From contig JAJRZV010000117.1 of assembly GCA_024275095.1 (NCBI GenBank), forward strand, positions 1 to 62,912: DNA of 62,912 nt, in the 5' to 3' direction. Positions 16,817 to 24,683 of this stretch are shown piece after piece. The notes beneath the pieces are model-generated. The model had not been told where the DNA came from and did no database searches. It was given only the letters and a program-made list of their open reading frames with translations. The DNA is from a bacterium. Lineage in GTDB: Bacteria; JAJRZV01. Made by a program: the position numbers and the translations under genes. Every line of letters begins with the position of its first letter. The first letter of the stretch is position 1.

Positions 16817-17881
16817 TCAAGGGCCGGGTTCCAGGTTTTTATTTGCTGCTACAGCCGAAAAGGCTTCTCCCATATGGCCTGCGCTTACAAGGGTGTTGAA
16901 GGCCATTTTCAGGTGTATTTGTTGTTCCCGGGTCAGGGTGCTCATAATTTTGTAAAAGGCGGATTCAATCCCCCATTCCATGAGGAACCGCCACTGGGGC
17001 ATGCACGTTTTGCCGGTATAACCTGCCTCTTCTAAAGCGGTGAGAAGATGGTTCTTATTCACGGTTACCGTCATATCGCACTCACCTGCGCGCACGTAAG
17101 GATCGTGAATGAGGCGATGGCCTGCAAAGCAGCGCAATGTTCCACCTGCCCTTTGACCAAGTTTTGCGGTGGTGGAAAAGTAGTCCAGCAGCACGATTAT
17201 TCCTTCCCGGTGTTTTTCTGCAATGCTCCGGATAAAAGGTGCCAGGTCCGGCTGGTATTCAACGGTGGTGCCGCATGGAACACCACGAAACCATTCTGAA
17301 ACAATTTCAATATCAGCTTCATCCTGAGGTTCTGTCAAAACTTCAACAAGGGAGCCATCCCGGTATTCTACAAAGATCTCTTCCCACCCCCGCTCAGTTT
17401 TCGTGAAACGTCTGGCGGGTAGAGCATCAAGCACTTCGTTACCAAATATACAGCCTTTTTTTATGGAATCCAGTTCCTCTATTGATGTGTGTATATCCAC
17501 CTGGGAGCTCCAGGAGCCTTTTTCAAGCTTGGCACCTCTATCCGGAGATGGGTCAACGAGTACGTAGCGCACCTGCCCTGAGTGCTCCGGATACACTCTT
17601 TCAAGATAAGAGAGAAATTCGCTGGCGAACGAGCCGTCACCGCCTCCCAGCTCGACAAAAGTCCACAGTCCCGTCGCCCTTGCCCGGTTGATAAATCCTT
17701 CCGCGATGGTCCATGCAAAAAGGTTTACAGAGGCGGATGTATAAAAATCTCCGTCTCTGCCGATTCGGCACTTGCCGGTGGAATAATACCCGAATGCGGG
17801 ATGGTAAAGTGCAGCGTTCATGAACTCGTAGAACGAAATTGGCCCTTTCAATTTCACGAGTTCTGCAATGTTCGAGGTCAT
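16817..17881 (-). CDS. SAM-dependent methyltransferase, MidA/NDUFAF7 family (DUF185)
   Basis: A 354-residue cytosolic protein. Near the N-terminus is the family signature PISFYEFMNAALYHPAFGYY, followed by the SAM-binding VELGGGDGSFASEFL (motif I), FGNEVLDALPARRF and IVLLDYF. The mitochondrial homologue dimethylates an arginine of complex I subunit NDUFS2; bacterial substrates are poorly known. The ATG overlaps the end of the upstream TatT-like gene by 4 bp, so the two are cotranscribed. The N-terminus is intact and the length is normal. No complex I genes are near. Confidence 0.85.
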   Translation of the reverse strand: MTSNIAELVKLKGPISFYEFMNAALYHPAFGYYSTGKCRIGRDGDFYTSASVNLFAWTIAEGFINRARATGLWTFVELGGGDGSFASEFLSYLERVYPEHSGQVRYVLVDPSPDRGAKLEKGSWSSQVDIHTSIEELDSIKKGCIFGNEVLDALPARRFTKTERGWEEIFVEYRDGSLVEVLTEPQDEADIEIVSEWFRGVPCGTTVEYQPDLAPFIRSIAEKHREGIIVLLDYFSTTAKLGQRAGGTLRCFAGHRLIHDPYVRAGECDMTVTVNKNHLLTALEEAGYTGKTCMPQWRFLMEWGIESAFYKIMSTLTREQQIHLKMAFNTLVSAGHMGEAFSAVAANKNLEPGP

Positions 17882-18702
17882 GGATTCTTTTGAAGGGATG
17901 ACAATTTTTCTTTTGCCCGCTCGATCATAACACGGTTTTCCTCTACTTCTTCAGGTAGAACATCAGGGGGCGTGGTAAGAACTCTCGCATAAATGCGTAT
18001 AGCTTTTTGTTTTTGTCCTTTTCTTCTCAATGCGTCCGCATAGTAAACCTGATTCATGAGGTAACGCGGTTCTTTGCGTGCAGCGTATTCGAGAAGTTCA
18101 ACAGCATGGTCTATGCTTTCGCCCAGTAGCATGAGCGCAGATCGGGGCATGTAGAGTATGATTTTTCCCCACATGCGATAAGGCCCATAGTAATAATAGT
18201 CTGGTTGAAGCTTCATCGCTTTTTTCATGGAAGATTTCAGTTCCGAAGCATATTTCAACGCTGTCCAGGAAAATCCCTTAATTGAAATAATGGCTCCTTC
18301 GATCACTGCTGTCCAGAAATGGGTAAATGCCTCGCGTGGATATCTCGTTTTGCCTTCCTTTGCGTATTTCAGGCATTCACGAAGTTCCTTTTCGCGTATT
18401 TGTGGATTCAGGTTTTTATATTCCATCAGGAGAGTACACCAGTAACAAGCTCTCAGTGTTTTTTCGAGTGCATCTCGGCCACGTGTATTTATAAATTCCT
18501 GTTTGAACTGATGATAGGCAGTGCAAGCGTTTTGCAGCCGGCTTCTTTTGTTCCATAACCGTATGGCAGCCGTTCCGGTTACCTTTCCCGGGAAAGCCTG
18601 TAAAGCAGATGCTGTGCCTGTAAGACAAGCGCAGCAGAAGGCAAAAATAAACGTTATCTTAGAAAATCTTGAAAAGCAGTGAAGCGGTAATCTGAAATTC
18701 AT
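17878..18702 (-). CDS. Exported TPR protein resembling TRAP-transporter component TatT
   Basis: A 274-residue protein. The N-terminus has a hydrophobic signal (about 15-33, ending TASALQA), so it is probably periplasmic. The rest is all-helical. The segment DYYYYGPYRMWGKIILYMP followed by two TPR-like helices (EPRYLMNQVYYADALRRKGQKQKAIRIYARVL) matches TatT proteins, which bind ligands for TRAP transporters. No TRAP permease or P-component genes are present, so a different role is possible. The start overlaps the outer-membrane protein gene by 44 bp and has no clear ribosome binding site, so the true start could differ. Confidence 0.6.
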   Translation of the reverse strand: MNFRLPLHCFSRFSKITFIFAFCCACLTGTASALQAFPGKVTGTAAIRLWNKRSRLQNACTAYHQFKQEFINTRGRDALEKTLRACYWCTLLMEYKNLNPQIREKELRECLKYAKEGKTRYPREAFTHFWTAVIEGAIISIKGFSWTALKYASELKSSMKKAMKLQPDYYYYGPYRMWGKIILYMPRSALMLLGESIDHAVELLEYAARKEPRYLMNQVYYADALRRKGQKQKAIRIYARVLTTPPDVLPEEVEENRVMIERAKEKLSSLQKNP

Positions 18703-19177
18703 AGCGTGTTTTGTTATTATCCCACCAGTTTACAGAGATTTTCGGTGTCTCAAGGAACAGGTGACCGATTACAAACGGGATGCTCTCGCCTATTACAAAG
18801 TTAAGAACCGTGTAATGCTTGCCTCCGGAAAAAATCCATTCGGGTCCTGCCCCTGCAAACATACCAGGAAGATGTAACCGAACGTTGACAGGAAGGCGAT
18901 AGGTGTTCACCTCCGACACCCCCGCCAGACCTGCAGACCACGAATTGTCGCGCTGGTACAGGAAATCCACTGCAAGTCCTATAATGGTGAAACTGAATTC
19001 CGTCTCCACCCCTGCTCCAAGTCCTGAGCCTATATAAAGATTTTTTAATCCATCTCCCGCAGGGTTGTTGAGACTGACTCCCGCCACTGCTTTTGGTCCC
19101 AGCTCCACCCACGCGTTTGATACGACGGGAAGGCCCAGTGCAAAAACGACAGTAGTGATGATCAATGTTTTTCTCAT
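18659..19177 (-). CDS. Predicted outer-membrane beta-barrel protein
   Basis: I chose the ATG at 19177 because a strong AGGAGGG site sits just before it. The first 22 or so residues are a Sec signal (MRKTLIITTVVFALGLPVVSNA). The mature part, about 150 residues, alternates polar and hydrophobic residues, has Gly-rich turns and ends in Phe (LLFKIF), the classic C-terminal signature for barrel assembly by BamA. The size suggests an 8-stranded barrel. It is the first gene of a short operon with the TatT-like protein and MidA. The specific role is unknown. Confidence 0.65.
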   Translation of the reverse strand: MRKTLIITTVVFALGLPVVSNAWVELGPKAVAGVSLNNPAGDGLKNLYIGSGLGAGVETEFSFTIIGLAVDFLYQRDNSWSAGLAGVSEVNTYRLPVNVRLHLPGMFAGAGPEWIFSGGKHYTVLNFVIGESIPFVIGHLFLETPKISVNWWDNNKTRYEFQITASLLFKIF

Positions 19178-19243
19178 GACACCCTCCTTAACTGATGATA
19201 AATGAAACATACATGATCACTTTTCGTGATGGAATGATAATCA

Positions 19244-20161
19244 TCACACGTGTTGATCATCGTGAGCAAGTCCCACCATGTTTTCTACGGATTCGTAGCT
19301 CCCGTTTTTTAAATACTCACTCATGAAATTTCTGCATTTAATGAAAAGTTCGGGATGCACCATCGCACCCGTACCGATTTCAACGGCGCGTGCACCGGCA
19401 AGAATAAACTCCACCGCATCTTCGGGTTTGATAATCCCCCCGACACCGACGATATGACACTTGAAACGGCTGTAGACGTCAAAAACGTCACGCAAGGCTA
19501 CGTACTTGAGAGGCGGGCCTGAAAGCCCACCGCGGCGGGCACCCAGAACAGGCTGTTTGCTTTTGATGTTGATGGCAAGGGCAGGCAAAGTGTTAAGGAG
19601 CACCACCGCGTTCGACCCTGCCTCAAGTGCTGCTTCTACCAGATGAAAGAGGTGGGTAGAGTGAGAGAACTTGGCCCATAGAGGCTTGTTGGTGCTGTTG
19701 CGTACTGCCTGTATGACGTCCCGGACCCCGGTAATATTGGAACCGAACTCCAGGCCCCCGGCATGGACGTTGGGACATGAGAGGTTGATTTCGAGGCCAC
19801 TGACCCAGTGGCAGTTCGAGAGTTTCGTCGCCACTTCGGCGTATTCCTGCGGTGACTCTCCAAATATGTTTACAATCACCGGCATTGACAGCGCTGATAG
19901 TTCTTTTTCATAGTTTTGAATAAAAGCATCTACTCCAGGATTTTGAAGGCCGATTGAGTTAATAAGCCCGCACGGCACCTCGAGGAGTCGTGGTTGGGGA
20001 TTACCCTTGCGTGGATGTAATGAGATCCCTTTGGTGACTACAGCACCAAGTGCCGAATAGTCCACCAAGTTTTTCAGCTCTGTGCCCCAGCCAAATGTAC
20101 CTGATGCAGGAAGGATCGGTGTGCTCAGTTGCACTCCACCTGTTTCAATCTCGAGAGTCAT
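19244..20161 (-). CDS. pyrD: Dihydroorotate dehydrogenase B, catalytic subunit
   Basis: Oxidises dihydroorotate to orotate in pyrimidine synthesis. At 305 residues it is a class 1B enzyme: N-terminal PILPASGTFGWG, substrate loop INSIGLQNPGVDAF, catalytic Cys in EINLSCPNVHAGG, FMN-binding GVGGIIKPEDAVEFILAGA and EIGTGAMVHPELF near the end. Class 1B enzymes pass electrons to NAD through PyrK, whose gene lies immediately upstream with a 4-bp ATGA overlap. It is the last gene of the rimI-pyrK-pyrD unit. No strong terminator follows. Confidence 0.95.
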   Translation of the reverse strand: MTLEIETGGVQLSTPILPASGTFGWGTELKNLVDYSALGAVVTKGISLHPRKGNPQPRLLEVPCGLINSIGLQNPGVDAFIQNYEKELSALSMPVIVNIFGESPQEYAEVATKLSNCHWVSGLEINLSCPNVHAGGLEFGSNITGVRDVIQAVRNSTNKPLWAKFSHSTHLFHLVEAALEAGSNAVVLLNTLPALAINIKSKQPVLGARRGGLSGPPLKYVALRDVFDVYSRFKCHIVGVGGIIKPEDAVEFILAGARAVEIGTGAMVHPELFIKCRNFMSEYLKNGSYESVENMVGLAHDDQHV

Positions 20162-20925
20162 TTAAGATGCTCCGGTAAAAGAATTTTGCCCGGGAATACC
20201 GGTCCGTCAACGCACACGCGCATCATCCCGTTGCGGGTTTCTATTGCACACCCCAGGCATACGCCGGTGCCGCATCCCATGTGGTTTTCAAGTGAAAACA
20301 TGGCATTTACATCAGGGAAGCGCTCCAGGAAAGCGGTCATCATGGCTGGAGGCCCGCATACAGCTGCGCATGTGAAGGAATGAATGTGTTGTTCTGCCAG
20401 GTCGAGTACTGTCCCGTGAAAGCCAAAGCTCCCGTCTTCTGTAGCAAATTTCACGTTCAGAGGAGGGTTTTGAAAGACGCTCGAGTGAGGGTCCAGTTCT
20501 CCGCTTTTTTTCGTGCCCACACAGAGCAGGTAAGGGGTTCCCCTGCTGTGTAGCTCGCGGGCGAGAGCTATCATTGATGCTACTCCCGAGCCTCCTCCCA
20601 CGAGTATGCACGCGTTCTGGATTTTTTCAAAACCGTTTCCCAGGGGAAAAATCACGTTCACCTTTCGGCCTTTTTTCCAGTAACTCATGAGACGGGTTCC
20701 TGTGCCCACCACCCGATAAAGGATTTGAAGCGTGCCTTCAGGTGTTCTGGACACAGCGAACGGTCGCCTGAGCAGTGGATAGGGTTCTCCGGATATGGCC
20801 ACCATCGCGAACTGTCCGGGACGGAAAGAGACCCCGGGATTTTCGAAAGAAAGCAGAAAAAAACGATCGCCGACTTTTTCGTTACCTGTAATGGTGAGCT
20901 GAAAGTGAGTGGGAGAGTCTCTCAT
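20158..20925 (-). CDS. pyrK: Dihydroorotate dehydrogenase B, electron-transfer subunit
   Basis: The FAD/[2Fe-2S] partner of PyrD. The 255-residue protein has the ferredoxin-reductase layout: FAD-binding RRPFAVSRT, NAD-binding CILVGGGSGVASMIALAREL and CGPPAMM, and the C-terminal cluster ligands in CGTGVCLGC plus a fourth Cys in MRVCVDGP. It overlaps rimI and pyrD by 4 bp at each end, so the three genes are translationally coupled. Confidence 0.95.
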   Translation of the reverse strand: MRDSPTHFQLTITGNEKVGDRFFLLSFENPGVSFRPGQFAMVAISGEPYPLLRRPFAVSRTPEGTLQILYRVVGTGTRLMSYWKKGRKVNVIFPLGNGFEKIQNACILVGGGSGVASMIALARELHSRGTPYLLCVGTKKSGELDPHSSVFQNPPLNVKFATEDGSFGFHGTVLDLAEQHIHSFTCAAVCGPPAMMTAFLERFPDVNAMFSLENHMGCGTGVCLGCAIETRNGMMRVCVDGPVFPGKILLPEHLK

Positions 20926-21386
20926 AAACGTTTCATCATTACGAGGGCGTCTTCGTTGTTGTCCGAGTAATATTTCCTGCGGAGACCGATGGGTAGAAAC
21001 CCGTATCTTTTGTAAAGCTGAATGGCGGGCACATTCGATACGCGAACCTCTAACAACAATACGTCTGATTTCATTCGAGCACGGTTAATTGCATATTCGA
21101 GAAGCATTGAGCCGATCCCTCTCCGGCGAAAGTGGGGATGTACCGCAATATTCATGATATGGGTTTCACGGAACCCGTGCCACAGCACCACGTATCCCAG
21201 CAGGTGGTTTAGAAATCGAGCTCCCATCACCTCCACACGCTCGTTCCTTAGTTCTTGCCTGAAAAGGTTTTCTGACCAAGGACTCGTGAAAGACATGCTT
21301 TCTATCTCCATAATCTCAGGGAGGTCCTTTTCAGAAAGGCTGACAATGTGAATTCCCTCCCGCAGTCTGTCCGGATGCACGCTCAT
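20922..21386 (-). CDS. rimI: Ribosomal protein S18-alanine N-acetyltransferase
   Basis: A GNAT acetyltransferase of 154 residues. Motif A, with the acetyl-CoA loop HFRRRGIGSMLLEYAI, is clear, and motif B (PAIQLYKRYGFLPIGLRRKYY) is the RimI signature. In E. coli it acetylates the N-terminal Ala of S18. It is usually found near tsaB/tsaD, but here it is the first gene of the pyr unit, an unusual neighbourhood. A CRP/HcpR-type site lies 60-75 bp upstream. Confidence 0.9.
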   Translation of the reverse strand: MSVHPDRLREGIHIVSLSEKDLPEIMEIESMSFTSPWSENLFRQELRNERVEVMGARFLNHLLGYVVLWHGFRETHIMNIAVHPHFRRRGIGSMLLEYAINRARMKSDVLLLEVRVSNVPAIQLYKRYGFLPIGLRRKYYSDNNEDALVMMKRL

Positions 21387-21445
21387 GTGTACTCATTATA
21401 AATGAAAGACAGGAAAAAAGTCCTCTCTGTGCGAAGTTGTTTTTC

Positions 21446-21461
21446 TGTGACCCATATCACA
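21446..21461. promoter_or_regulatory. CRP/FNR-family operator
   Basis: A perfect TGTGA-N6-TCACA dyad, the consensus for CRP and close to HcpR-type sites of anaerobes. It lies 60 bp upstream of rimI and would regulate rimI-pyrK-pyrD if functional. A second dyad, ACAAT-N9-ATTGT, lies about 15 bp to its right. Confidence 0.6.
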
Positions 21462-21519
21462 TGGTTAGCAGTCACAATTATTTTAAGATTGTAATTGCAC
21501 CGTGATCCTATCCCCCGCG

Positions 21520-21561
21520 CCGGGTTTCGGGTGTGAAAACTCGGGACCCGGTATTTTTTTA
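21520..21561 (+). terminator. GC-rich hairpin with T-run, directed against dtxR
   Basis: CCGGGT and ACCCGG arms, with a second inner stem (CGGGT/ACTCG), are followed on the plus strand by TATTTTTTTA, which abuts the dtxR stop codon. On the minus strand it follows the dtxR stop directly but lacks a T-run there. It therefore acts best on plus-strand transcription and would shield dtxR from antisense RNA. It may also serve as a weak dtxR terminator. Confidence 0.6.
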
Positions 21562-22218
21562 TTGACTGATGACGTAGACATTATCGGCGATGGCTTTATC
21601 TACTGCAACGATAGTACCGTTGATCTCTACTACAAAAGCCGGGCTTTTCTGGACAAGTTTAATTTTTGCACCAGGATGCAGACCGAGGGACGTGAGCTTG
21701 TGGAGAAGCCTTTTTGATGAGGGTACGATGTAATGGATAGTAGACATGGTCCCTGGAGGCATGTCGGAGAGACGCTCAACAAGTGGTTTTATTTCCCGTA
21801 TAAACGTTTTACAGCATTCTCCGCGGGGTATTGGCATACCGTGCGGACAGTGGGTCGGGTGGCCCAGAAACGAACATATTCTGTCCACGAGTTCTTCACT
21901 GATAATGTGTTCAAACGTGCAGGCAGGGCCCTCCAGTTTTTCTTTTTCCAGGTCGAACACCTCGTGAAAAAGCACCTCTGCAAGGCGATGCCTTCTGACA
22001 ATTTTCATGGCTCTTTGACGCCCTTTTTCCGTTAATGAGACATCATTGTTGTTCACCTTTACGAGACCTTCCTCTTCCAGGCGGGATAAGGTTTCTCCTA
22101 CCTGTCCGATTTCCAGTGCGTGGAGTGAATCTACAGTGGTGTTTTTGCCTTCTTCGGTTTTCATGTATAATTTTTCAAGAATTTCGTCTTCCCTGACTTT
22201 TCGATCTTTCATGGGCAT
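21559..22218 (-). CDS. DtxR-family metal-dependent regulator with C-terminal FeoA domain
   Basis: A 219-residue iron- or manganese-sensing regulator. The N-terminus is a winged helix (DEILEKLY, GETLSRLEEEGLVKV, LTEKGRQRAMKIVRRHRLAEVLF); the metal and dimerisation region carries GPACTFEHIISEELVDRI and HCPHGMPIP; residues 145-219 form an SH3/FeoA-like domain (HKLTSLGLHPGAKIKLV, VDKAIADNVYVI). It is the last gene of the feoB operon, with a GGGGGAG binding site at 7 nt. There is no separate feoA, so the FeoA module may be supplied only here. It probably represses feoB; the palindrome before feoB is a candidate site. Confidence 0.88.
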   Translation of the reverse strand: MPMKDRKVREDEILEKLYMKTEEGKNTTVDSLHALEIGQVGETLSRLEEEGLVKVNNNDVSLTEKGRQRAMKIVRRHRLAEVLFHEVFDLEKEKLEGPACTFEHIISEELVDRICSFLGHPTHCPHGMPIPRGECCKTFIREIKPLVERLSDMPPGTMSTIHYIVPSSKRLLHKLTSLGLHPGAKIKLVQKSPAFVVEINGTIVAVDKAIADNVYVISQ

Positions 22219-22265
22219 GACAGCACTCCCCCTGGAGATGATTTTTCATTGTATGGATTTGGTGT

Positions 22266-22499
22266 TTACTTTTCACCCCTATTTTTAAATAACCTGGCCC
22301 ACCACTTTTTTAAAGATGTTTTCGATGAGGCGTCAGAAGTGTTTTCTTTTACAGTTTTCCGCGGGAATGAGAGACCGCAATTAGGACATACGTATAACTC
22401 GCATGAAGATGCAAGTGGACACTCGGTGGTGCATGTGCCCTGAAGCCGGTGGAATTGAAATCCGCACAGTGGACATGTAATGTAATCCTGTAGGGGCAT
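22266..22499 (-). CDS. Small zinc-ribbon protein of the feo operon
   Basis: A 77-residue protein with a double treble-clef pattern: C9-x2-C12, C23-x3-C27, C33 and C38-x2-C41, then a short basic C-terminal tail (SLKKWWARLFKNRG) that could lie on the membrane. Small cysteine-rich proteins of this type often accompany feoB and may bind iron or zinc and assist FeoB, but no function is proven. It starts 4 nt after feoB's stop and is cotranscribed with it. Confidence 0.7.
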   Translation of the reverse strand: MPLQDYITCPLCGFQFHRLQGTCTTECPLASSCELYVCPNCGLSFPRKTVKENTSDASSKTSLKKWWARLFKNRGEK

Positions 22500-22503
22500 C
22501 TAT

Positions 22504-24531
22504 TTAAAGCAAACCCGTTAATTTCAGGAAGGTATTGAGTAATCCTCCTATGAGAAAGGAGAATGGAATAATGAAAAGTGTAATGCCCAGTGCTGTTTTT
22601 AAACCGCGTTCTTTGATGATGATAAAGAAATTGGCAATACATGGGACAAAAAGAGTAATGGTTGTAATGCTTACGAGTGTTTGTGCAGTGTTCATGAGCC
22701 CTGCTTTTTGAAGTGCATAGAGTCCTGCTGCACCATAATCGCGCCTCAAAAATCCCACCAGGAACGAATCTGCAGCCTTTTCAGGGAGTCCCAGAAATCC
22801 GGATATGAGAGGGGATGCGGCACGGTGATAGACCTCGAGCACCCCGGTTCTATCCATCATGAAAAGTATTATTGTCCCAAGGATAAATAGGGGTACGGCC
22901 TCCTTTAGATACCATTCCAGCCGGATAAACGTTTTCATAAAGATATTTTTCACATGAGGAACTCTCAGAGGGGGTATCTCCAGAATGAACACCTGCTGTC
23001 CGCCGGGGATGAGGATGGAAGTCAGGTATCCCACTCCGAACAGGACTGTTATCACCACCATGATCCAGATAACAGTAGCTAATATGGGCAGGGAAGAAAG
23101 CATTGCAAAAATGACCCCCAGTTGAGCACTGCAGGGTACGGCGAGGGCAAGAAGCAATGTCGCGATAATTTTTTCCTTTTTGGTATCCAGAATTCTCGTC
23201 GTAATAGTGGCCATGGTATCGCAACCGAGTCCGAGAACCATGGGAAGAACGGCTTTCCCGTTTAGTCCCATGAACTTGAAAAGTTTGTCCACCATTACTG
23301 CCAGACGCGGCATGTAACCGGAGTCCTCTAATATGCCAAACGCGATAAAGAAGAAAAAGACAATAGGCAGGATAATTGCAAAGGAATATGCAAGCGCCAT
23401 GGTGACGACTCCGTATTCGCCTACGAAAAAGTCGTGGACGGTGAGGTATATGATCTGTACATCGGAAAGTGAACCTTTGAGCAGAACATAAGCTGTGCTC
23501 ACCACTCCATCTTCTATCAAATGTTTATGAGGAAAGGGGAGGAGCCGATCTGTGAATTGTATAATCCATGGTGAAATGTGGTGGTTGAATATGCTGGTTT
23601 CCAGAAGGTCCACGGCATACCCTGCACCGAGTACTCCCACGAAATAATAAAGGGCCAGCAGGGCCATACCGGCAAAGGGGATGCCCCATAAAGGATGCAT
23701 GAGCAGAGCGCTCAGCCGATCAGAGAAGGTGAGGCCTGTTGTTCGGGTGAGACGCTCCAGCGTCTCCGCAGCGATCTCGGAAGCTGCACGGGTAAGCGCG
23801 AGACTCAATGTATTCAGTGTTGCACGCGTGCCCTTGTATTCGTCGAAGATCGCTTCCAGAGCCTCCAGCGTGCTCGAGTCCAGGTGCGACCGCAGGTATG
23901 AAGCGATTGTTCTATCTCCATAAAGTACAGCAAGTGCGATGTATCGCCTGTGGGGCAGGTTTTCTGGTAGAAGTGCAAGCACTTTTTGATAGGGTTCTTT
24001 CAGTGTTTCAGGAATATCAAAGGAACATGCCGGCGTGTGAGCTGTAAACGTATTGTACAGTAGGGGCTTGAGCCCTTTACCCTTTGTGGCAATGGTCGGT
24101 AGTACCTGTATTCCTGTGGCAGAGGCGAGTTTTTTAATGTTAATACTGATGCCCTTTTCTGCTGCTTCATCCATCATGTTGAGTATGAGCACCACCCGAT
24201 GGTCGAAAAGAGAAAGTTGAAGCAGGATGTATAAAGCCCGCTGAAGATTTTTTGCATCTGCTACCAGGATGACATCTGAAGGAGGTGCATCAAGAAGTAT
24301 ATTTCTTGTAACAAGCTCGTCTTCTGATGTAGGAAACAAACTGTTAATACCTGGAGTATCTATAACGTGTTTCTCTATTCCACCGCGGGAAATTTTCCCT
24401 TTTGATACTTCTACCGTAGTTCCGGGATAGTTGGATACGGTGGCGTAACGTCCAGTTAAATGGTTAAAAATAACGCTCTTGCCTACATTAGGATTGCCTA
24501 CAAGAAAAATTTTATTGTTGTTATCTTCCAT
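22504..24531 (-). CDS. feoB: Ferrous iron transporter FeoB
   Basis: Inner-membrane Fe2+ importer. The 675-residue protein has an N-terminal GTPase: G1 GNPNVGKS (12-19), G2 region NYPGTTVEV, G3 DTPG and G4 NMMDE. A helical spacer is followed by two Gate domains with about 8-10 membrane helices, including the conserved CDTMATITTRIL motif. It is somewhat shorter than the 773-residue E. coli protein but complete at both ends. Its operon holds the zinc ribbon and the DtxR/FeoA regulator. Upstream is a promoter with a perfect TTGACA box and a palindrome next to the start codon. Confidence 0.95.
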   Translation of the reverse strand: MEDNNNKIFLVGNPNVGKSVIFNHLTGRYATVSNYPGTTVEVSKGKISRGGIEKHVIDTPGINSLFPTSEDELVTRNILLDAPPSDVILVADAKNLQRALYILLQLSLFDHRVVLILNMMDEAAEKGISINIKKLASATGIQVLPTIATKGKGLKPLLYNTFTAHTPACSFDIPETLKEPYQKVLALLPENLPHRRYIALAVLYGDRTIASYLRSHLDSSTLEALEAIFDEYKGTRATLNTLSLALTRAASEIAAETLERLTRTTGLTFSDRLSALLMHPLWGIPFAGMALLALYYFVGVLGAGYAVDLLETSIFNHHISPWIIQFTDRLLPFPHKHLIEDGVVSTAYVLLKGSLSDVQIIYLTVHDFFVGEYGVVTMALAYSFAIILPIVFFFFIAFGILEDSGYMPRLAVMVDKLFKFMGLNGKAVLPMVLGLGCDTMATITTRILDTKKEKIIATLLLALAVPCSAQLGVIFAMLSSLPILATVIWIMVVITVLFGVGYLTSILIPGGQQVFILEIPPLRVPHVKNIFMKTFIRLEWYLKEAVPLFILGTIILFMMDRTGVLEVYHRAASPLISGFLGLPEKAADSFLVGFLRRDYGAAGLYALQKAGLMNTAQTLVSITTITLFVPCIANFFIIIKERGLKTALGITLFIIPFSFLIGGLLNTFLKLTGLL

Positions 24532-24541
24532 GACCTATTAA

Positions 24542-24556
24542 TGAAAAAGTTTTTCA
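24542..24556. promoter_or_regulatory. Palindrome at the feoB start (candidate metal-regulator operator)
   Basis: TGAAAAA-G-TTTTTCA is a perfect dyad 11-25 bp before the feoB ATG. A regulator bound here would block the ribosome binding site or the early transcript. It is not a canonical Fur or DtxR box. Confidence 0.45.
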
Positions 24557-24570
24557 ATAGAAGCAAAATA

Positions 24571-24600
24571 ACCCTACGCTATCACTAAAGACTTTGTCAA
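24571..24600 (-). promoter_or_regulatory. feoB promoter
   Basis: The minus strand has a perfect TTGACA, 18 bp, then TAGGGT, which keeps the key T1, A2 and T6 of a -10 box. Confidence 0.45.
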
Positions 24601-24610
24601 CAGAACCTTC

Positions 24611-24660
24611 GGGGTCTGGTCTCAACATTGGACATTCGGGATTCAATGCCGCGGTTTTAG
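24611..24660 (+). repeat. Interspersed repeat, copy 4 (long form)
   Basis: The core is 24611-24636, with one change (CATTGGACATT). The tail ATTCAATGCC...GGTTTTAG matches copy 1. It lies between the feoB start and the end of the glycosyltransferase gene, without a stop codon just before it. Confidence 0.8.
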
Positions 24661-24683
24661 GGGTGGTGGTATTATATATATAA

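Noticed and set aside
19190-19250. Fur-like GATAAT...CATC string between pyrD and the outer-membrane protein gene
   Set aside because: Too few matches to the 19-bp Fur consensus and no iron context for these genes.
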